In this document: piece by piece, positions 1 through 6,552 of the stretch | Numbering within the stretch: the stretch's first letter is position 1 | Layout of the letters: every line of letters starts with the position of its first letter | NCBI GenBank assembly: GCA_009788105.1 | Contig: WQSD01000030.1 | Coordinates: 1 to 9,834 of the forward strand | Reading direction: 5' to 3' | Origin: Oscillospiraceae bacterium | GTDB taxonomy: Bacteria > Bacillota > Clostridia > Oscillospirales > CAG-272 | DNA: 9,834 nt | The notes under the pieces: model-generated | Databases searched by the model: none | Seen by the model: only the letters and a program-made list of their open reading frames with translations | Told to the model about the DNA's origin: nothing | Program-made: the position numbers and the translations under genes

Positions 1-619
1 GTGTATGCCAGCCGAAAGCGGCGAATTTCTCCCCAATGTCGCCCAAGTCGCATATCTCGGCGGTTGTGCCGTCAATCTGCATTCCGTTGTTGTCCACAAA
101 GGCGATGACGTTGTCCAAGCCCCCGTGAGCAGCGAACATAGCCGCCTCCCAAATCTGCCCCTCTTGTAGCTCCCCGTCGCCCATCAGGGCGTAAATCCAC
201 GAGGGTAGCTTGTCTACTCGGGCGGCGATTGCCATGCCAACGGCACAGCTAAAACCCTGCCCCAGCGAGCCTGCGGTCATGTCCACCCCAGGGGTTCGGT
301 TCATGTCGCAATGGCTGGGCAGGCGACTGCCGAATCTGTTCAAGGTAAGCATTTCCTCCGTGGGGAAGTACCCTCGCAGGGCAAGAGCGGCGTACAGCGC
401 CGGCCCGCAATGCCCCTTTGACATGACAAAGCGGTCACGCTCCTGCCAGTCGGGGCGGGCGGGGTCGATATTCATTTCGCCGAAGTACAGCACCGCCATT
501 AGCTCCGCAATGGACAGCGAGCCGCCCACGTGTCCCACTCCTGCGGCGTGAATGCCACGGAGCAGGTGGTAGCGGATTTCAGCAGATTTTTCGGTTAGGT
601 TGGTGGTAATATTGGACAT
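1..619 (-). CDS. Transketolase, N-terminal subunit (partial, runs off left edge)
   Basis: Thiamine-diphosphate-binding half of a split transketolase, which moves two-carbon ketol units between sugar phosphates in the non-oxidative pentose phosphate pathway. 206 residues are visible from the ATG. Readable motifs are GHVGGSLS (29-36), SKGH (67-70), GSLGQG (117-122) and the ThDP/Mg motif starting GDGE at 147-150 and ending in DNNG at 176-179. The start is fixed by a TAGGAG ribosome site about 6 bases upstream. The C-terminal subunit gene would be expected beyond the left edge, since the protein aligns with only the N-terminal part of full transketolase; this is inferred from the family. The gene lies about 50 bp downstream of the VOC gene on the same strand with no promoter visible between them, so they are probably co-transcribed. 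The plus-strand open frame across it is a shadow. Confidence 0.93.
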   Translation of the reverse strand, partial: MSNITTNLTEKSAEIRYHLLRGIHAAGVGHVGGSLSIAELMAVLYFGEMNIDPARPDWQERDRFVMSKGHCGPALYAALALRGYFPTEEMLTLNRFGSRLPSHCDMNRTPGVDMTAGSLGQGFSCAVGMAIAARVDKLPSWIYALMGDGELQEGQIWEAAMFAAHGGLDNVIAFVDNNGMQIDGTTAEICDLGDIGEKFAAFGWHT

Positions 620-669
620 AGTAACTCCTAAGGAAGGGGGATGAGGTCAAAAGAAAGGTCAAAAACTTT

Positions 670-1047
670 TTAACAATACTCAAAAAACTCCAATGATTCC
701 CCGTCAGGACCATTGAAAAACACGTTTTTCACGCCGCCGCAAATGGGCAGGCTGTTAATCGCACCTGCATCAATCTCGATGCCGTTTTCTTTAGCGGCGG
801 CAACAGCCTGTTCAACGCTGTCCACAATCACCGCAATGTGCATTCCTGCGCCGTACACGCCGTCAACGCTTTTACCAACAAGCTCGATAATGCACGTGCC
901 TGCCGACAAAAACGCAAGCCGAACCCCGTCCGGGGTGGTCTCTTCGCTGTCTAAGGTAAAGCCAAGCCGCTGATAGAAGTCGATTGACTTGTCCATATCT
1001 GCGGCGAATACGCCTATGTGAGCAAGTCCGGTAATGTTTGGTTTCAT
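670..1047 (-). CDS. VOC family / glyoxalase-fold metalloprotein
   Basis: A 125-residue vicinal-oxygen-chelate protein made of two beta-alpha-beta-beta-beta modules. The likely metal ligands of the glyoxalase I / methylmalonyl-CoA epimerase type can all be read: H10 (in GLAHIGV), E55 (in CIIELV), H70 (in GMHIAV) and E120 (in SLEFFEY). A divalent-metal enzyme acting on a small substrate is therefore likely, for example a lactoylglutathione-lyase-like or epimerase-like reaction. The actual substrate cannot be told from sequence. The ATG is preceded by an AAGGAA ribosome site. The start lies only 15 bp after the stop of the broken DUF262-HNH gene, so this gene may be transcribed from upstream. 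It is intact, unlike its two upstream neighbours. Confidence 0.88.
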   Translation of the reverse strand: MKPNITGLAHIGVFAADMDKSIDFYQRLGFTLDSEETTPDGVRLAFLSAGTCIIELVGKSVDGVYGAGMHIAVIVDSVEQAVAAAKENGIEIDAGAINSLPICGGVKNVFFNGPDGESLEFFEYC

Positions 1048-1062
1048 GTGTTTTTTCCTTTA

Positions 1063-2174
1063 TTATTTATTTCCTTTTGATTGATTATGCGTTTTGCACA
1101 GCATTTGGCAGTTGTCTGCACTTGTCGTTCCGCCTTTGCTCCAAGCGGTTACATGGTCTGCGTCCATCTCTTTCAGTTCCCATATTTTTGCCTTGTTTGC
1201 ATCATGTCCAACAGCACAAAGAGGGCAATTGGACGTACCCGCCGCCTTTGCAGTCTCTGTTTGCCTATGATACACCGATTTTTTCGTTGGTTCGTCAAAC
1301 ACACGCACTTCCAACAGTTTTGTGTCAACTTCGCCGCCTAAAACATACTCAAAAATTCCGCTACGCCGCTTAATATAAGCATCGCCGTAAAGTCGCCGCA
1401 CGCTTTCTGACACTTTCGCCGAGTCATATGGTTGCTTGCCGTATTTCTCGTACAAACGCCCCCACTCTAACCCCTGCATTTCTTTTTCTACATCAAAAAA
1501 CACACCCGAAACCCAGTCAATAACTGTGGAAAAGTAGGTTTTCAGTTCATCAATTTTATCGTCATGTCGGTGTGCCGACATATATTCCTCTTTGGTTTGC
1601 CCCTTTGCGGCGGCAACCCACGATAGGGCGGTTGACAAGTAATCTTGACGATTAGCAGCGCCTTTGATATAAAAACTCCATTTTTGTATGTTTGAATTTT
1701 GTGAATTGCTGAACACTTCTCTCGCCAAAGTCACAAACTGACCAGAATAAATAGCGTTTAACAACTCCTGTTCGTTCAATGGCACACCTGCAATGTTAAT
1801 AGTCTTAAACCATTCTTTAATTTCGCTTTCTGTTCCCTTGCAATGGTAAACGAGTAGATTGCTGTCCAAAATTTTAGTGCGATTTTCAGGTGTTAGGGAG
1901 TTGAAATTTTGCATATATCCATTTTCGTCAATAACCGAAAATTTTCCAGTAACAAAACGCCCTATAGAAGTAATTCGTTGCTGTCCGTCCAACACTTCAT
2001 ATGTATCCGCCGAAGTGTCGTTGAAATAAAGCAAGCCAATAGGTAGTTCCGCTGAAATTCCGGCTGAATAGTCAGCTTGCCGGATAAGCCAAAAGGACCC
2101 TTTCCCTCAAGTTCGTTGTAAATAAACCCCGCAACCATTTCAGAAACTTTATATTTTGTTAATCTTGTTTTCAT
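1063..2174 (-). pseudogene. DUF262 / HNH endonuclease (GmrSD-like), broken by out-of-frame deletion
   Basis: Two overlapping reading frames together make one DUF262-HNH protein. The first starts at ATG 2174 and holds the DUF262 N-terminus, including IQPEFQRNY (residues 36-44), then leaves frame and ends at 1962. The second, open from about 2043 to 1063, resumes at PIGLLYFN, carries the DUF262 nucleotide-domain signature DGQQR, and ends with an HNH domain: CPLC, then DADH, an Asn, and a final HN pair before SKGN. In the family as I remember it, about 19 residues normally separate the RNY and PIGLL blocks. Here they abut with a frame change, implying loss of roughly 58 bases near 2043. DUF262-HNH proteins include the type IV restriction enzyme GmrSD and related defence nucleases. 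The start overlaps the methyltransferase stop (TAATG), so the two were translationally coupled. As read, no full-length nuclease can be made. A sequencing error is unlikely to remove that much sequence. Confidence 0.85.
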
Positions 2175-3303
2175 TATGTGTCACTCAACTTTCTGATAAA
2201 TATGCGTTTATAAACCATTGTCGCAATTCCGTCTACATACATTCCTGCGGTTGGGTTGCCTTCTCGATATGAACCTTTTCCACCTGCTGCATAGTAATCA
2301 TCCACGAACGTTTGCGTTAATCCGCTTGTTGTTTTATATTCATCACTCACCAATCCGTTGTCACTTGTACCTAAAATCTCGAATTGACTTGGGCAATATT
2401 TATCTAAAAATGAGATTGGCACGCCCATTACACCATCATAATCAGACGGAATTACATCTGTGAACGGCACATCTATGGCATCGTAGTTTTCGTATCTATC
2501 ATAGTTGTTTTTGTCGCGAAAATCTTTATATTTACTAAACCGAAGATTGTCCTCTGCAGTCATTAGAACCAGCGGTTGGTGGCGGCGCCCATGGTCAAGG
2601 TTTGTAAACCAATTTGTATTCCCCAATTTTTGAATAGTTCCGCCTGGCACAATGTATTCCCTTGCCCCTGAACACACACCCAACCAAACCTTATTATCCT
2701 TAATTAGCGGAAACACTTCTTTATAAGTAATCGCGTTCATGTTGCCGATAACAAGAAACTGCTTTCCTGCGTCCATAATCCATGCCATAAACTCACGGAA
2801 CAGGGAAAACGGCGGGTTTGTGACGATAATGTCTGCCTGGTCGCGTAGCGCGGTCACTTCTGCACTGCGAAAGTCCCCGTCCCCTTTCAGACGGGTCAGG
2901 GTGTGCTTTGTGTTCGCCATCAGCCATTCCACATCTCGCAGGTCAACCGAATTGTCCCCATTGTAATCTTTCAGCTCGGTAACTTCGATTTTGTGCGGCA
3001 CTTTGGTGGTCTTGTCCTCTTCCGGTTCGGTATCAAACAAGGTTATTTGTGTGCTGGCAATGGGAGAGCCATCATAACAAGTGGCAATCAATTTTTTCAG
3101 CTTAAAATTGTTAAAGTTCACCGCAAAAAACTTTAAAAGTTACTCTCGTATGGGTCATCACAAGGACAAAGAATAGTTTTGCCTGCAAAAACATTCGGGT
3201 CATATTCAAGATAAGCGTTCACTTCCTTTTCAATGTCCGCCCATTGGGTGTAAAACTCGTCGTTTTTCGCCTTTTTAGCTTTAGTTAAATTGCTGTTTGC
3301 CAT
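2174..3303 (-). pseudogene. EcoRI-family adenine-specific DNA methyltransferase, frameshifted
   Basis: N6-adenine DNA methyltransferase of the EcoRI family, transferring a methyl group from S-adenosylmethionine to adenine in a specific DNA site. The ATG at 3303 follows a GAGGGAGAG ribosome site and gives 56 residues (starting MANSNLTKAK, ending in CDDPYESNF) before a TAA at 3135-3133. Family similarity resumes immediately in the -1 frame (LKFFAVNFNNFKL) and continues to 2174. That frame contains GDGDFRS and the catalytic NPPF motif (NPPFSLFREF), about 105 residues after its first GTG at 3121. Reading TTTTA as if one base were missing rejoins the frames without loss of residues, giving about 376 residues, so a one-base deletion in a short T run is the simplest cause. 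It could be a real mutation or a sequencing indel. If translation restarts at GTG 3121, the product lacks the N-terminal block and is probably inactive. Confidence 0.87.
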
Positions 3304-3338
3304 GCCGACTCTCCCTCTCTTTGTTGTTTTTGCCTCTC

Positions 3339-3656
3339 TTACTCCACCACCACGGCGGTGCCTGAGCCTTTGAACATCAAAATCGCACCTTGACCCATCA
3401 TCTCATAGTCAATGCTAACGTCAATAATGGCGTTCGCACCAAGGCGTTTTGCCTCTGCGACAAGTTCCGCCATGGCGATTTCACGGGTTTTGATTATCAT
3501 TTTTTCGTGGGTAGACGAACGCCCACGGACAAAAGCGCGCCCGGACGCAACCATTCCGCGGGTAAAGCCGGCCCCCTCTGCAACCTGCGCAAATACTGGA
3601 CCTTTGTACTCGATAATTTTCTTGCCTTCTAAAATTGGTGTTGTTACTACTAACAT
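3339..3656 (-). CDS. YbjQ family (UPF0145, heavy-metal-binding domain) protein
   Basis: A 105-residue protein matching the YbjQ/UPF0145 family in length and layout. It opens with TTPILEGKKIIEYKG, has a Gly/Arg-rich middle (FVRGRSS), a helix TREIAMAELVAEAKRLG, then the family block GANAIIDVSIDYE (73-85) and a hydrophobic C-terminal strand with SGTAVVVE. Members form beta-rich oligomers. The heavy-metal-binding label is historical and the biochemical role is not established. The start is supported by AAAGGAG 7 bases before the ATG. The gene lies 22 bp after the MNT gene and 35 bp before the methyltransferase gene, all on the same strand, so it may belong to one transcript. A TATAAT hexamer lies upstream within the end of the MNT gene, without a good -35. 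Confidence 0.9.
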   Translation of the reverse strand: MLVVTTPILEGKKIIEYKGPVFAQVAEGAGFTRGMVASGRAFVRGRSSTHEKMIIKTREIAMAELVAEAKRLGANAIIDVSIDYEMMGQGAILMFKGSGTAVVVE

Positions 3657-3678
3657 GGTGTTTCTCCTTTGGGTAATT

Positions 3679-3996
3679 TCATGATATTTGATTATAAATA
3701 ACTTCGCCGTTTTCTTTTATGTGTTCCAAAAAGCCACTGGAATCGCACCTTTCGTCCAACATGTGGGGTTCAATGTAAGAATTCACTTCCCAAGCCAATC
3801 CCACAAGCTCCGACGCAGTACCAAGCCAATCACCGTTATAATTATTGAAAACAATAGCAATGTCAATATCGCTGTGTTCGTGTGGCGTGCCGTTGGCGTA
3901 TGAGCCAAACAATATGACAGACTTAGGGTTCAAGGTTTTGCGTACTGTGTCAGCATATTGGACGGCTATTTCTCTAACTTTACTTTTATCCAACAT
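3679..3996 (-). CDS. MNT-type nucleotidyltransferase (antitoxin of a HEPN-MNT pair)
   Basis: A 105-residue minimal nucleotidyltransferase with the DNA polymerase beta fold. The catalytic motif GS-X10-D-X-D reads G31, S32, D43, D45 (LFGSYANG then SDIDIAIV), the same spacing as MntA antitoxins that AMPylate HEPN toxins. The third acidic position is not obvious; E76 in YIEPHML is a candidate. I chose the ATG at 3996 because it has GAGG seven bases upstream, rather than the in-frame TTG at 4032, which lacks a ribosome site. The start lies inside the end of the upstream HEPN gene (31-base overlap), so the pair is coupled. The expected role is to modify or neutralise the HEPN partner. An alternative is a general stress-linked nucleotidyltransferase. 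Confidence 0.88.
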   Translation of the reverse strand: MLDKSKVREIAVQYADTVRKTLNPKSVILFGSYANGTPHEHSDIDIAIVFNNYNGDWLGTASELVGLAWEVNSYIEPHMLDERCDSSGFLEHIKENGEVIYNQIS

Positions 3997-4358
3997 AAAA
4001 AATCCTCGGTGTCCAGTAATAATTTCTCGCAAAATTCTTTTGTCAACGATTGCCGTAGTATTTCTTTGTGTTCTGGGTATCTTCCCTCTATGTGTAGAGG
4101 TGTTAGTCTTTTTAGCAAGTCTTTTTGTTCCATAGATAGTTCGTCAAACACTTCACTTAAATCCGCTAACCTCTTCAAATCATGTGTTTTCGGAGGGATT
4201 TCGGCGGTTTTGTTTGCAACTGCTGCTTTTAGTGCTTTTTCGGCGGTTAAGTGACAAAAGAAAGCGGCGTGCAACAGGCGGTCAAGACCTATAAGTCCTT
4301 TTGCCGTAACCAAATCTTCGTCACATAAGTCTAACCAGTAGTCAACTTTTTTGCTCAT
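3966..4358 (-). CDS. HEPN domain protein (putative toxin of a HEPN-MNT pair)
   Basis: A 130-residue all-helical HEPN protein (PF05168 type). Recognisable blocks are HLTAEKALKAAV (36-47), PKTHDLKRLADL (56-67) and IEGRYPEHKE (90-99). HEPN proteins paired with MNT partners often act as RNases in type VII toxin-antitoxin systems, using an R-X4-6-H motif. No R-X4-6-H is visible here; the nearest thing is R93-YPE-H97, so RNase activity is uncertain and a substrate-binding or regulatory role is possible. The ATG is preceded by AAAGGA eight bases upstream. The gene follows the Nudix gene after 57 bp and overlaps the MNT start by 31 bases, the usual HEPN-first order. Confidence 0.85.
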   Translation of the reverse strand: MSKKVDYWLDLCDEDLVTAKGLIGLDRLLHAAFFCHLTAEKALKAAVANKTAEIPPKTHDLKRLADLSEVFDELSMEQKDLLKRLTPLHIEGRYPEHKEILRQSLTKEFCEKLLLDTEDFLCWIKVKLEK

Positions 4359-4415
4359 TTCAATCGTCCTTTTCAGATATAGTGCGAATGACCACGCTTT
4401 CGACTTCGGCTAACA

Positions 4416-4919
4416 TTATTCGCAAACCCTTTGCTCCGTCTCGCACGTCACAATATGCTCCACGCTTCTCGGCATATTTATCAACTTTTCGGCGAAAAAA
4501 GCAGGGTATGCGGTGTGGTTTGCGAATTCGCAAATTGGTATCCACTTCACAAATTCCTTGCCGTCGGCGGTTTTGCTGTCGCAGTATGTTTCTTGTGTGC
4601 CACGGGACTTCATTAGGAAATAAAAGGCAACCTCGTGGCACTCTCGACCCTCCAGCGTACCTTCCTGCATAACGAAAAGGTTTTCGTGAATAAAAGCCAG
4701 TCGGTCAATTTCGTATGTTACGCCTGTTTCTTCAAAAACCTCACGAACAATGGCTTCTTCAGCCGTTTCGCCGTGGTGGACGCCGCCCCCAATTGAATAC
4801 AGAAAGCCCACACCCTCGTTGCCCGCCATAAGCACACAGTCGTTTTCTATGATTATGGCGCAAGCCCGCAACCGAAACCATTTGTTGTCGTTGGTGAAAC
4901 ATATGTCGTGGGTGGGCAT
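4416..4919 (-). CDS. Nudix hydrolase
   Basis: A 167-residue Nudix pyrophosphohydrolase that cleaves a nucleoside diphosphate linked to another moiety, with Mg2+ as cofactor. The full Nudix box GX5EX7REUXEEXGU can be read at residues 45-67, from GGVHHGE through to REVFEETGV, with no missing key residue. The N-terminal THDICFTNDNKWFRLRAC strand pattern and the length match a common stand-alone Nudix family in Firmicutes. The substrate cannot be assigned. The ATG at 4919 follows AAGGAG. The frame stays open upstream to 4970, but that part is the translated leader repeat and is not counted. The gene sits 62 bp after the lipoprotein gene and 57 bp before the HEPN gene. Confidence 0.93.
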   Translation of the reverse strand: MPTHDICFTNDNKWFRLRACAIIIENDCVLMAGNEGVGFLYSIGGGVHHGETAEEAIVREVFEETGVTYEIDRLAFIHENLFVMQEGTLEGRECHEVAFYFLMKSRGTQETYCDSKTADGKEFVKWIPICEFANHTAYPAFFAEKLINMPRSVEHIVTCETEQRVCE

Positions 4920-4939
4920 GGGGGGCTCCTTGGGAGGTG

Positions 4940-4967
4940 TTTGTATTTTACGCAGACAGTATGCCGC
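4940..4967 (-). repeat. Shared leader element, copy upstream of the Nudix gene
   Basis: A 28-bp element matching 5890-5917 upstream of the lipoprotein gene at 23 of 28 positions without gaps. In the minus-strand sense its core reads GCGTAAAAT, then TACAAA, leading into the ribosome site. It ends about 20 bases before the Nudix ATG. It may be a shared promoter (TAAAAT as -10), an RNA leader, or a protein-binding site. No good -35 was found at the right distance. Confidence 0.6.
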
Positions 4968-4981
4968 CATTCACACTCAAC

Positions 4982-5866
4982 CTACTCCCACTGCCAAGTG
5001 ATAACATCAATGGTCAACTCGCCGGTTGCGGCGTCATATGTTCGCCGTGTCCATGTTTCTTCCCAGTCGAAATGCCTGTCAACCATTTTCACAAGGACAA
5101 ATTCGCCATCTACATATTTATAGTAAGCCGATACGCTCCACACTACATTAAAATCAGAAAGATGGGCAGGCAAGTCAAGACCAAGGCCACTTCTATTTAT
5201 AGGCACAAAAAAGTTTAGCAAGTTTTGGTCAATGTTTGGAGAAATAGCCGGCCATCTTAAATCTTGCTCTTCCGTGTTATTAAGATTCACATTGGCAAAC
5301 TCTACAAGAGTGGAGAAGTTATCCACAATATCGGTCAACTGTTCATTCAATACAAAGCCCCTAATATTGCTATCCCATAAGAAATAATAACGCGACACAA
5401 ATAGTAGCTCAAAATGCTCCGACTGGCGTGGCAAGCCAAAATCCACATAGCCATCAAAATTGAAATCACCAAATTGAAACATTTCAAACAAAAGCCAACT
5501 GCCTTCGATTTGTTGAATTTCCTCGCCATCTTCACAGTAAACAGTAATTAAATACGCCTCTTGTGAATCGACAGCCCATGATGGAGCGTTTTCCATAATT
5601 TCAAATGATAGCGCTCGAGTGGATAGCCTCACCTCCATGCCGGCGGTTGGCACATCATGGAAGGTAATCGTGTTCTTGTTTTGGGACACTTTAACTTGCT
5701 CATCTTGATAAGAATTGTTGTCAATGTCATCACAGTTGTCGGCATTGTCTGGCGGATTGACTTCGTTATCGCTATAGGGATAGTTGTCGTCCGCATTACC
5801 TACCCCGCATGACGAAAGGGCAAACAAAGTCAGCAAGGCGATAATAATGCATAGGTGTGTTTTCAT
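4982..5866 (-). CDS. Lipoprotein with a calcium-loop-like DxNxDGxxD motif
   Basis: A 294-residue predicted lipoprotein. The signal peptide MKTHLCIIIALLTLFALSSC carries a lipobox L17-S18-S19-C20, so the mature protein should be anchored to the outer face of the membrane by Cys20. An Asp/Asn-rich linker follows (about 24-55). The C-terminal body has GDFNFDGYVDFG (133-144), a D-X-N-X-D-G-X-X-D loop of the kind that binds calcium and occurs in XAC2610-like domains, and ends in a YKYVDGEFVLVK / TWTRRTYDAATGELT region also seen in that group. Function is unknown; a surface sensor or binding role is a guess. The ATG at 5866 has AAGGAG upstream; the open frame reaching 6007 is leader and DUF2442 sequence. 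A strong sigma-A-type promoter lies at 5937-5965. Confidence 0.85.
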   Translation of the reverse strand: MKTHLCIIIALLTLFALSSCGVGNADDNYPYSDNEVNPPDNADNCDDIDNNSYQDEQVKVSQNKNTITFHDVPTAGMEVRLSTRALSFEIMENAPSWAVDSQEAYLITVYCEDGEEIQQIEGSWLLFEMFQFGDFNFDGYVDFGLPRQSEHFELLFVSRYYFLWDSNIRGFVLNEQLTDIVDNFSTLVEFANVNLNNTEEQDLRWPAISPNIDQNLLNFFVPINRSGLGLDLPAHLSDFNVVWSVSAYYKYVDGEFVLVKMVDRHFDWEETWTRRTYDAATGELTIDVITWQWE

Positions 5867-5889
5867 ACCGGGTACTCCTTTTGGGTGTA

Positions 5890-5917
5890 TTTGCATTTTA
5901 CGCCGATAATATGCCAC
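5890..5917 (-). repeat. Shared leader element, copy upstream of the lipoprotein gene
   Basis: Partner of the element at 4940-4967 (23 of 28 bases identical). Minus-strand sense includes GGCATATTATCGGCGTAAAAT. It lies about 24 bases before the lipoprotein ATG and overlaps the last codons and stop of the DUF2442 gene. It falls in the expected 5' untranslated region if the 5937-5965 promoter is used. Confidence 0.6.
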
Positions 5918-6188
5918 ATTGCGATTTCGCACTATCATTGTACACCGTATCAGGGCAAATGTCAATGCAATTGTATGGGTCGCGGACAAGAGAAATATCA
6001 AAGGCAAGCGTGCCGTTCATAATGGTGCAAAGATTTTTGAAATTGTTAATATCGTGTATCTTTTCAAACACACCGCCCTCTCCCAAAACCCAAGAACAAT
6101 CGTACAGCTTTATCTCGCCGCTGTCATAATATAAATACACTTTGAAGTCATCTGTGGGTAGCACTTGGAATATTTTTGGTCGTAACAT
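5898..6188 (-). CDS. DUF2442 domain protein
   Basis: A 96-residue DUF2442 protein. The family hallmarks are a short N-terminal sheet (VLPTDDFKVYLYYDSGEIKLYD), a middle helix with FKNL, then LAFDI and the near-invariant RDPYNCIDICPDT (69-81). Family function is unproven; it is often found beside DUF4160 and the pair is suspected to behave like a toxin-antitoxin module. Here it follows DUF4160 after a 10-base gap and has an AGGAG site 7 bases upstream. The last residues (AKSQCGILSA) look unlike the family and are encoded by the leader element of the next gene, suggesting the original stop was replaced when the leader came to lie here. Confidence 0.9.
   Translation of the reverse strand: MLRPKIFQVLPTDDFKVYLYYDSGEIKLYDCSWVLGEGGVFEKIHDINNFKNLCTIMNGTLAFDISLVRDPYNCIDICPDTVYNDSAKSQCGILSA
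5937..5965 (-). promoter_or_regulatory. Predicted sigma-A promoter for the lipoprotein gene, inside DUF2442
   Basis: On the minus strand TTGACA (5965-5960) is followed after 17 bases by TACAAT (5942-5937). Transcription would begin near 5930, giving a 5' leader of about 65 nt that contains the 28-bp repeat. The hexamers lie within codons for the conserved CIDICPDTVYN stretch of DUF2442, so the match could partly be forced by coding; the spacing and position are still ideal. Confidence 0.5.
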
Positions 6189-6198
6189 AGCATTTCTC

Positions 6199-6447
6199 CT
6201 AACTTAAAGGCTTGATTTTCTTAAACTCTTTGCTATTCCAAATTTGCATAAGTTCGTCTTTGTGTAACTCATACCAAGCAAGGACAAGTCTTGCTTGTCT
6301 GGAGGGAAGTGTTCCTTTAATAAATGCACCTTCGTTCAAATCAAATAATGCCTCAACTCCATTGTAGGTTGCATGAAAGTGCGGCGGGTTATGCTCGTTG
6401 AAGTACATTGTTATAACAATTCCATCAAAACGGGATATTTCAGGCAT
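6199..6447 (-). CDS. DUF4160 domain protein
   Basis: An 82-residue DUF4160 protein, full length for the family. Its signature is plain: MPEISRFDGIVITMYFNEHN then PPHFHA (NPPHFH at 20-25), a beta strand with ALFDLNEG, and the helix ARLVLAWYELHKDELMQIW ending in KKIKPL. The conserved HNPPHFH suggests metal or nucleic-acid contact, but no activity is established. It is followed after 10 bases by DUF2442, the usual order for this pair, which is commonly regarded as a possible toxin-antitoxin module (family knowledge, unproven). An AAAGGAG site lies 8 bases before the ATG. An extended -10-like TGCTATATT lies just upstream but would start transcription inside the ribosome site. Confidence 0.92.
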   Translation of the reverse strand: MPEISRFDGIVITMYFNEHNPPHFHATYNGVEALFDLNEGAFIKGTLPSRQARLVLAWYELHKDELMQIWNSKEFKKIKPLS

Positions 6448-6519
6448 TACGCATTCTCCTTTGATTCAATATAGCAAACGACCGCATGGGTTTTTCCTCT
6501 CGGAAACTAACCTTTCTAA

Positions 6520-6541
6520 AAAAGTTGGAATAACAACTTTT
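6520..6541 (-). terminator. AT-rich hairpin, possible terminator after floA
   Basis: A perfect 8-bp inverted repeat, AAAAGTTG and CAACTTTT, around a 6-base loop. In the minus-strand direction the right arm runs into a T6 tract. It lies 116-137 bases beyond the floA stop. The stem has low GC, so termination may be weak. Confidence 0.35.
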
Positions 6542-6552
6542 GGCTTTTGCCA

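Noticed and set aside
210..551. Plus-strand open frame of 113 codons
   Set aside because: Lies antisense to the clear transketolase gene and has no recognisable protein motif.
3133..3141. Programmed -1 frameshifting to make full-length methyltransferase
   Set aside because: AACTTTTAA is not a standard slippery heptamer; a -1 slip would pair Phe-tRNA with CTT. A lost base is simpler.
3997..4032. Longer N-terminus of the MNT protein from TTG 4032
   Set aside because: No ribosome site there, while ATG 3996 has GAGG at good spacing and the family begins near it.
4360..4641. Minus-strand frame of 93 codons overlapping the Nudix gene
   Set aside because: Different frame from the intact Nudix gene, Arg-rich shadow-like composition, no ribosome site.
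4920..4970. Longer N-terminus of the Nudix protein
   Set aside because: The extension translates the leader repeat and ribosome site; ATG 4919 has an ideal AAGGAG.
5867..6007. Longer N-terminus of the lipoprotein
   Set aside because: Would bury the signal peptide 47 residues in and overlap DUF2442; ATG 5866 has a good ribosome site and a proper lipobox.
6468..6476. Extended -10 promoter (TGCTATATT) for DUF4160
   Set aside because: Transcription would start inside the ribosome site and no -35 is present.
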